DNA of 11,693 nucleotides from the NCBI GenBank assembly GCA_025363495.1, contig JANYDR010000235.1, forward strand, positions 1 through 11,693, given 5' to 3'. The first letter of the stretch is position 1; the number at the start of each line of letters is the position of its first letter. Below the pieces are notes generated by a model. That model was not told the origin of the DNA. It saw only the letters and a program-made list of their open reading frames with translations, and did not search any database. Source of the stretch: Cyclobacteriaceae bacterium (GTDB taxonomy: Bacteria; Bacteroidota; Bacteroidia; Cytophagales; Cyclobacteriaceae). The translations under genes and the position numbers were made by a program. This document shows, piece after piece, positions 7,243 through 11,693 of the stretch.

Positions 7243-8841
7243 ATGAAAACCAAATCCAATTATTCACTGGCAGCATTGTGGCTGCTATCTGTAATCTGCT
7301 TCATTCTTGTTTCTCCAAAATGGGTGTTCGCTCCTGCAGCCTGGTTTGCACCAGCACTATTGATCATCGTCATGCAAAGTCTAAAGATCGTCAGATCGAT
7401 TATCATCGGATTCCTGGCATTGTTTGTAAGTGGACTCGTTGCCAATTATCATGTCATGCCGTTTCCGGGAATATTTTTCGTGTTAATTACTTTCACCACA
7501 TCACTAATGATTCTTATTCCATATGTGCTACATCGTCTTCTTTACCTCCGTTACAATTCATGGATCTCAATTTTTATTTTTCCATGTGCCTTTGTCATTT
7601 TGGAGTACTTCAACGCACAAGGTGATGGAGGTGGTACATGGGGCCTGCTTGCCTATTCACAGTTCAATAATCTGCAATTGCTTCAACTGGCATCTCTCAC
7701 CGGCATCTTTGGAATTTCATTTATTCTTTACTGGTTCTCATCAACATTGGCTTTAGTTGTCGACAGGAAATTTTCGTGGAATTCAATTAAGGTCCCGGTT
7801 TGCACGTACTCTATCGTGCTTCTTTCTGTTTTGCTTTTTGGAACATTTAAAAGTAATCCATACTTCTATTCATCAAGGCAAACGGTACGTATGGCTGGTA
7901 TTACTGGAAGCAACCTCAGTATCATTAAAGCAACCTATGAAGATGCCTTTGATGAAAAAACAGATATAGACCTCGATGTCCTTGTTGATCAGGGCAAACT
8001 CACCATAACCTCCCCGGAGCTACAGGAGATGCAAAAAGGTCTCGTAGCTTTTATTGAAAATCCATTGGATAAGAAATTCGACCGGTCGCGTGCAATGATG
8101 GAAACATTTCAGGATACGCTGCTGAGCAAAGCGCTACGAGAGGTTAAGGCGGGCGCTAAAATAATTTCGTTTTCAGAAGCGCTTATGTTTACCAACAAGG
8201 AGCAGGAGTCAAAGCTCATTGAAAAAGGTCAGGCGTTTGCAAGTCAAAATCATGTATACTTACTATTGACCGCCGCAACCGTATTGCCGGGAAAAATTGA
8301 GCAGAAGAAAAAGTTTATGGAGAATAAATCCTGGATGATTGATCCGCAGGGGAAAATCATAAATACTTTTTTAAAAAACAGACCTGTACCAATGGCCGAA
8401 GCCGGAAGCGTTCGTGGTGATGGTGTCGTTCCGGTAATGAAAACAACTTTCGGAAACATTGGAACCTCCATTTGTTATGATGCTGATTTCCCCTCGTTGA
8501 TCCGTCAGGCAGGACAAAAACATGCCGATATCTTTTTACTTCCTTCCGGCGATTGGAAAGAGATCTCACCCTATCATGCCCAGATGGCTATTGTGCGAGC
8601 AGTTGAGAACGGGTTCTCTTTATTCCGAACAGTAAGCGGCGCCTTTTCGATAGCCTGCGATTATCATGGAAGGATCATAGCAACAAAAAACTATTACGAT
8701 AAGGGCGACAAAGTGCTGGTGGCCTATTTACCCCAGCAAGGAATTCAAACCATCTACTCAAAAATTGGAGATTGCTTTGTAACAATTTGTGCTATCGGAT
8801 TTGTTATACTGATTGCCTTTGCCTTTGTAAAAAGGAAATAA
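7243..8841 (+). CDS. Lnt-like integral membrane nitrilase-superfamily protein
   Basis: Related to apolipoprotein N-acyltransferase, which transfers an acyl chain from phospholipid to the N-terminus of lipoproteins on the periplasmic face of the inner membrane. From ATG 7243 it has 532 residues; a TTG at 7222 would add seven residues but lies inside an inverted repeat. Topology matches Lnt: about seven N-terminal helices within residues 6-202, a nitrilase domain, and a final helix near 511-528. The triad is intact: Glu312 in SFSEALMF, Lys378 in FLKNRPVPMAE (with Glu386 spaced as in Lnt), and Cys411 in GTSICYDADFP, where the Lnt CYE is CYD. Between the first nitrilase strand and Glu312 there is a charged stretch about 45 residues longer than usual. 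The divergence suggests a second Lnt paralogue or a related acyltransferase/amidase rather than proven housekeeping Lnt, so no symbol is given. A strong terminator follows. Confidence 0.85.
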   Translation: MKTKSNYSLAALWLLSVICFILVSPKWVFAPAAWFAPALLIIVMQSLKIVRSIIIGFLALFVSGLVANYHVMPFPGIFFVLITFTTSLMILIPYVLHRLLYLRYNSWISIFIFPCAFVILEYFNAQGDGGGTWGLLAYSQFNNLQLLQLASLTGIFGISFILYWFSSTLALVVDRKFSWNSIKVPVCTYSIVLLSVLLFGTFKSNPYFYSSRQTVRMAGITGSNLSIIKATYEDAFDEKTDIDLDVLVDQGKLTITSPELQEMQKGLVAFIENPLDKKFDRSRAMMETFQDTLLSKALREVKAGAKIISFSEALMFTNKEQESKLIEKGQAFASQNHVYLLLTAATVLPGKIEQKKKFMENKSWMIDPQGKIINTFLKNRPVPMAEAGSVRGDGVVPVMKTTFGNIGTSICYDADFPSLIRQAGQKHADIFLLPSGDWKEISPYHAQMAIVRAVENGFSLFRTVSGAFSIACDYHGRIIATKNYYDKGDKVLVAYLPQQGIQTIYSKIGDCFVTICAIGFVILIAFAFVKRK

Positions 8842-8866
8842 GAGTAATCACCTTGCCTGATAATCT

Positions 8867-8906
8867 ACTTCTGCGTTGTTGCTACAGCTTCGCAGAAGTC
8901 CTTTTT
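8867..8906 (+). terminator. Intrinsic terminator after the Lnt-like gene
   Basis: A perfect 9-bp stem, ACTTCTGCG (8867-8875) with CGCAGAAGT (8891-8899), encloses a 15-nt loop and is followed by CC and five T residues (8902-8906). It lies 25 bases after the stop codon and separates the Lnt-like gene from the Na/Pi transporter gene. Confidence 0.8.
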
Positions 8907-8995
8907 CCGGGGGCAAAAGAACTTGAACACCTGCGCACGGGAACACTCCATACATTAAGTATTCGTTAACACCTTTCTTCTTCCCGGTGGGTTTC

Positions 8996-9003
8996 TATCT
9001 TTA
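8996..9003 (+). promoter_or_regulatory. Possible -7 element (TATCTTTA) before the Na/Pi transporter gene
   Basis: TATCTTTA differs from TAnnTTTG only at the last base and lies 9 bases before the ATG at 9013, so transcription would start only a few bases upstream of the start codon. No clear TTG is present at the -33 spacing. The identical octamer precedes the gene at 10845. A separate promoter is expected here because a strong terminator lies upstream. Confidence 0.3.
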
Positions 9004-9012
9004 CCACTTGAG

Positions 9013-10620
9013 ATGAATAACGGGCAGCCCATCATTGAAACAAATATTTCTCGAAAAGCACGCTGGAAAACCATTCTGCGCAATACAGCCTATATTATTG
9101 GAGCATTACTGATTTTTCTTTTTGCACTTGAATTGATGCTATCGTCGCTTCAACATCTTGGCAAGACTGCTGCCGAAACGATCATTCTTGCAACATCAAA
9201 TCCATTTACCGCACTCTTTATCGGGTTACTGATCACGGCGATTATTCAAAGCAGCACTGCGACTACATCAATGACAGTAGCGCTGGTTGCTTCCGGGTCC
9301 CTCACACTTGAAAGTGCCGTCCCCATTATAATGGGCGCGAATGTTGGAACAACAATTACAAGCACAATTGTATCGCTGGGATTTCTTCCAAAGAAAAAAG
9401 AATTCAGGCGCGCTGTCGCAGCAGGTACGTATCATGATTTCTTTAATATTCTTACTGTCATCATTCTATTTCCTCTTGAATACTATTTCCAATTTTTATC
9501 ACATTTATCACAATCAATCGCTACTACTTTCTTCAAACAGCCCATCGGACCAGTTGCAGGAAACTTCTCATTGGTTGGTGGTGGATTTGGTACGTTCACG
9601 GATTGGTTAGTCAACACCATTGGTAATGGCTTTATATTAATAGTTGTTTCGCTTGTTTTATTATTTGGTTCTATTCTCTTTTTCCGTAAAGTGCTGACCA
9701 ATCTGCTAGGCTTCGCTTCACCTGAAAGATTCCAACGATTTTTCTTTCATAGTCAATTGAAATCATTTGCATGGGGTGTGCTTACTACTGCTGCCATCCG
9801 ATCTAGCTCAGTGACCACTTCATTGGTTGTGCCGTTGGTGGCAAAAAAAATAGTTACACTCCGAAAAGCCGTTCCTTTTATTCTTGGAGCGAACATCGGA
9901 ACTACGATCAGTGCATTTCTTGCTGCGATGGTCAACTCCAACGTTGCTATCAGTATTGCAATTGCTCACTTCCTTTTCAATTTTATTGGAGTGTTGATCT
10001 TCTTTCCGATACCTGGGATAAAAGAAATACCTATTAAGCTTGCTATGGGATTAGGTCGCTTAACCCTAAAGTATCGTTTGGCAGGATTGCTTTATTTGTT
10101 AGTAATGTTCTTCTTCATCCCTTTCTCACTCATTTATTTTAATCGCAATGCTGTAAGTATAACGGAGCTTACTTATAAGAAGACTGAAAACAATCAAACA
10201 TCATACTTTACTGTTATTACCAAGACGTTTGAAAATCAGTCCATGAGTAATCTTATTGTGTATCCGGGCGAAAAAAATAATGAACCCTCACAGATCTATT
10301 CAGTATATAGGAGAAATAATCTGCTGATTATCAACAACGAGCTTTTCGAATTAAATAAACCAGGATTCTGCCGTGACGGTGAAGACCGTGACGGAAAATT
10401 TGAAATGTGCATTCGTGAAATAATGCCGCAATTGACGCTGAATCCAAATCTTTCTCTTGACTCAGTTTTCGTTTTTGAAAAGGTATATGATCGTCAGATC
10501 AATAGTACTACCTGGTGCTATATCAGTTCACCTGCAAATCTTCTTGTAAAAAAGGAGAAACGCGATACACTGAATAATGTGATCAGCAGTGAGGAGTTAT
10601 TCAGTCTGGTTAAGAAATAA
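9013..10620 (+). CDS. Na/Pi-cotransporter-family membrane protein (PF02690 type) with extra C-terminal domain
   Basis: Inner-membrane protein of the NptA/YjbB/SLC34-like family, expected to move phosphate or a similar anion with sodium. The 535 residues contain the inverted pair of family repeats: the first has QSSTATTSMTVALV (79-92) and GANVGTT (108-114), the second has RSSSVTTSLVVPLV (263-276) and GANIGTT (292-298). The second motif is normally QSSS, so Gln is replaced by Arg263 (CGA; CAA would be Gln). Hydrophobic helices run from about 25 to 376. The bacterial PhoU-like C-terminal helical domain found in many relatives is absent. Instead, residues 380-535 form a hydrophilic, beta-rich looking domain with three cysteines (453, 466, 502) and an acidic loop CRDGEDRDGKFEMC. 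I do not recognise that domain. No pst or pho genes are adjacent, so the transported ion is inferred only from family. Confidence 0.88.
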   Translation: MNNGQPIIETNISRKARWKTILRNTAYIIGALLIFLFALELMLSSLQHLGKTAAETIILATSNPFTALFIGLLITAIIQSSTATTSMTVALVASGSLTLESAVPIIMGANVGTTITSTIVSLGFLPKKKEFRRAVAAGTYHDFFNILTVIILFPLEYYFQFLSHLSQSIATTFFKQPIGPVAGNFSLVGGGFGTFTDWLVNTIGNGFILIVVSLVLLFGSILFFRKVLTNLLGFASPERFQRFFFHSQLKSFAWGVLTTAAIRSSSVTTSLVVPLVAKKIVTLRKAVPFILGANIGTTISAFLAAMVNSNVAISIAIAHFLFNFIGVLIFFPIPGIKEIPIKLAMGLGRLTLKYRLAGLLYLLVMFFFIPFSLIYFNRNAVSITELTYKKTENNQTSYFTVITKTFENQSMSNLIVYPGEKNNEPSQIYSVYRRNNLLIINNELFELNKPGFCRDGEDRDGKFEMCIREIMPQLTLNPNLSLDSVFVFEKVYDRQINSTTWCYISSPANLLVKKEKRDTLNNVISSEELFSLVKK

Positions 10621-10626
10621 TTTTAT

Positions 10627-10758
10627 CTCGGCAGCTTCACGCAAAGGTCGCAAAGTTAGATCGCCTGCACGCCGAGAGGCATGCAAAAAATCGCAAAGTC
10701 TTATTCTTCCTTAGTCTTCGCGCACTTTGCTCATTTCCTTTAGCGTTCTTTGCGTGAA
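10627..10758. repeat. Palindromic intergenic repeat made of CGCAAAG words
   Basis: Fills most of the gap between the Na/Pi gene and the next operon. The outer arms TTCACGCAAAG (10636-10646) and CTTTGCGTGAA (10748-10758) are perfect 11-bp inverted repeats. Inside, CGCAAAG recurs at 10649-10655 and 10692-10698 on the + strand, and degenerate complementary copies occur as CTTTGC (10725-10730) and CTTTAGCG (10738-10745). A second inverted pair, CTCGGC (10627-10632) with GCCGAG (10671-10676), brackets the left half. No convincing reading frame lies here. Similar CGCAAAG-rich palindromes are, from memory, frequent between genes in Bacteroidota; a dispersed non-coding repeat is likely. Confidence 0.75.
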
Positions 10759-10799
10759 ACCTCTAAGCAAAAGCCAAAAGGATTCCAGACTTAATGACC

Positions 10800-10832
10800 T
10801 TGCCCCCGGAAACCCAAAAATCCCTATCTTTA
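10800..10832 (+). promoter_or_regulatory. Candidate promoter TTG-N22-TATCTTTA
   Basis: TTG at 10800-10802 and TATCTTTA at 10825-10832 fit the Bacteroidota pattern TTG-N(17-23)-TAnnTTTG with one mismatch at the last base. It lies 12 bases before the ATG at 10845 and inside the alternative longer reading frame from 10794, which supports the ATG at 10845 as the true start. Confidence 0.45.
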
Positions 10833-10844
10833 TTCCAAATAGCT

Positions 10845-11210
10845 ATGGAGAAGATTTCAGAAAGTATTTTAAAATTCCTGCGTCTGGACAGTTTAGTCCA
10901 AAACCTCACTGGTTTTGTAGAGACCCGCATTGAGCTGATGAAAGTAGAGATTCGCGAAGACGTTGCGAAAGGAATTGCGCGCGGACTCATGATGGCGGCT
11001 TTCTTTCTAGTGGGGTTTCTCTTTCTCATCTTTTTCAGTTTAGGAACGGCCAATTTCCTAAACCGCTTTTTTGATGAGCCTTCTATAGGATATTGGATTG
11101 TGACCGGAATTTATGCGGCTACCTTTTTGATTTTGCTGGCATCAAGAAAAGGAATACAGTCGTATTTTGAAAAGCAAATGAAGGAGATGATGAAACGAAA
11201 AGAAAAGTAA
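10845..11210 (+). CDS. YqjE/DUF1469-like (putative actinobacterial-holin-type) small membrane protein
   Basis: A 121-residue inner-membrane protein resembling the family often labelled phage holin / DUF1469 / YqjE. The N-terminal amphipathic part (SLVQNLTGFVETRIELMKVEIREDVAK, split here only by context at residues 16-42) precedes two hydrophobic segments at about 46-70 and 82-100, and the tail is strongly basic (KEMMKRKEK). Despite the holin label, members are usually chromosomal and not lytic; nothing phage-like is nearby. An in-frame ATG at 10794 would add 17 residues (MTLPPETQKSLSLFQIA), but that stretch overlaps the candidate promoter and does not look like the family N-terminus. The next gene begins three bases after its stop, so the two are probably translated from one mRNA. 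Function is unknown; a membrane or envelope-stress role is only inferred from the family. Confidence 0.72.
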   Translation: MEKISESILKFLRLDSLVQNLTGFVETRIELMKVEIREDVAKGIARGLMMAAFFLVGFLFLIFFSLGTANFLNRFFDEPSIGYWIVTGIYAATFLILLASRKGIQSYFEKQMKEMMKRKEK

Positions 11211-11213
11211 GTC

Positions 11214-11639
11214 ATGGAATTATTGGAAGGTCAGGACCCGGAAAAGAAAAGGCTCATTGAGACATCAGAGCGTCACAAAAAGGCGCTGGAAAAAGAAGTG
11301 ACTGAGCTGACAGAAAAAACCGATAAGATGCTTACAAATGCATTGATCATCGGCGGTTCGTTGCTGGCTACTTATTTTGTGGTCAGTGCTTTTTCAGGCG
11401 GCGGTAAGAAAAAGAAGCGCCGGAAGAAAAAGGTTGTGTTGGTTGCGAAAACAGCAAAAGACGATAATGAAAATATTGAAGAATCCGAGGAAGAAGAAGA
11501 AGATAGCAGTGGTCCTTCATTAATGAGTGTTGTTGGTAATCGTGTATTAAGTCAGGCATCAGTGATATTACTGAACATCGCCAAAGACAAACTTTTCGAA
11601 TACCTGGAGTCAAGAAAAAAGACGGATGAAAATTCTTGA
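11214..11639 (+). CDS. Charge-segregated small membrane protein, function unknown
   Basis: I do not recognise this 141-residue protein. It has an N-terminal charged, probably helical or coiled-coil segment (residues 8-38), one hydrophobic helix (41-60, ALIIGGSLLATYFVVSAF), then a glycine hinge and a very basic run (KKKKRRKKK, 65-73), a short VVLVAKTAK strand, a highly acidic run (ENIEESEEEEED, 86-97), and a final amphipathic stretch (102-134) rich in V, L and I. By the positive-inside rule the basic run places the C-terminal part in the cytoplasm. It starts three bases after the YqjE-like gene and its last 14 bases overlap the start of the next reading frame, so all three form a likely operon. 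Start ATG 11214 is the only reasonable one. Being sandwiched between a two-helix membrane protein and a lipid-synthesis-type gene suggests a membrane-associated accessory role. Confidence 0.7.
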   Translation: MELLEGQDPEKKRLIETSERHKKALEKEVTELTEKTDKMLTNALIIGGSLLATYFVVSAFSGGGKKKKRRKKKVVLVAKTAKDDNENIEESEEEEEDSSGPSLMSVVGNRVLSQASVILLNIAKDKLFEYLESRKKTDENS

Positions 11640-11693
11640 AATTTTACAGGAACGCCATCGCATAGGCAAGAAATCAATTGCCGTACTCGTCGA
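11626..11693 (+). CDS. Probable geranylgeranylglyceryl/heptaprenylglyceryl phosphate synthase, 3' end cut by the window
   Basis: Only 22 complete codons are visible, from ATG 11626: MKILEILQERHRIGKK, then SIAVLV. The N-terminal pattern of a short helix followed by GKK-x-x-AVLV(D) resembles the start of the PcrB/GGGP-synthase TIM-barrel family in Bacteroidota, where GKK-x-x-AVLIDPD is the first beta strand carrying substrate-binding residues. If so, it would join a polyprenyl diphosphate to sn-glycerol-1-phosphate, giving an archaeal-type ether lipid precursor. The start overlaps the preceding gene by 14 bases in another frame, a usual sign of coupling. The visible part is too short to exclude another protein beginning with a similar helix-strand unit. 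Confidence 0.5.
   Translation, partial: MKILEILQERHRIGKKSIAVLV

Noticed and set aside
10727..10933. A 68-codon frame starting in the palindromic repeat
   Set aside because: It begins in non-coding repeat sequence and then overlaps the YqjE-like gene in another frame; its composition is unlike a protein and no start context supports it.
10845..11210. Phage lysis module suggested by the holin-type label
   Set aside because: No endolysin, spanin or other phage gene is nearby, and this family is typically chromosomal and sits in a housekeeping-type operon here.

Overview
The window looks like an ordinary chromosomal segment of a Bacteroidota bacterium, most probably in or near the Cytophagales. 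This is inferred from the long SecA (1116 residues with an enlarged preprotein-crosslinking region), an AraC regulator fused to a seven-helix membrane domain, the near absence of Shine-Dalgarno sequences, TAnnTTTG-like -7 elements, and the start of a probable geranylgeranylglyceryl-phosphate synthase. All recognised genes are on the + strand. No phage, transposase, CRISPR, tRNA or rRNA was seen.

Layout. 1-710: 3' part of dapF (diaminopimelate epimerase, lysine and peptidoglycan precursor). 840-5920: a tight run of secA, a SPOR-domain probable lipoprotein, and an M20D metallo-amidohydrolase whose start overlaps the previous stop (TAATG). 5942-7090: a membrane-anchored AraC-type regulator. 7091-7242: a leader with a candidate promoter and three mutually exclusive inverted-repeat pairings. 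7243-8841: an Lnt-like membrane nitrilase with an intact Glu-Lys-Cys triad, closed by a strong intrinsic terminator (8867-8906). 9013-10620: a Na/Pi-cotransporter-family membrane protein with an extra C-terminal domain. 10621-10790: a palindromic intergenic repeat built of CGCAAAG words. 10845 to the end: a probable three-gene operon of a YqjE/DUF1469-like membrane protein, a charge-segregated small membrane protein and the first codons of a probable GGGP synthase.

The common theme is the cell envelope: peptidoglycan precursor synthesis, protein export, a peptidoglycan-binding-type SPOR protein, lipoprotein acylation-type chemistry, phosphate/anion transport and possibly ether-lipid synthesis. 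I did not find a clearly new multi-gene system. The points most worth a second look are a DapF whose second catalytic cysteine reads as serine, a Gln-to-Arg change in the second QSSS motif of the Na/Pi transporter, a SecA with an altered VNDYLAxRD motif and no zinc-binding tail, the switch-like leader of the Lnt-like gene, and the CGCAAAG palindrome.
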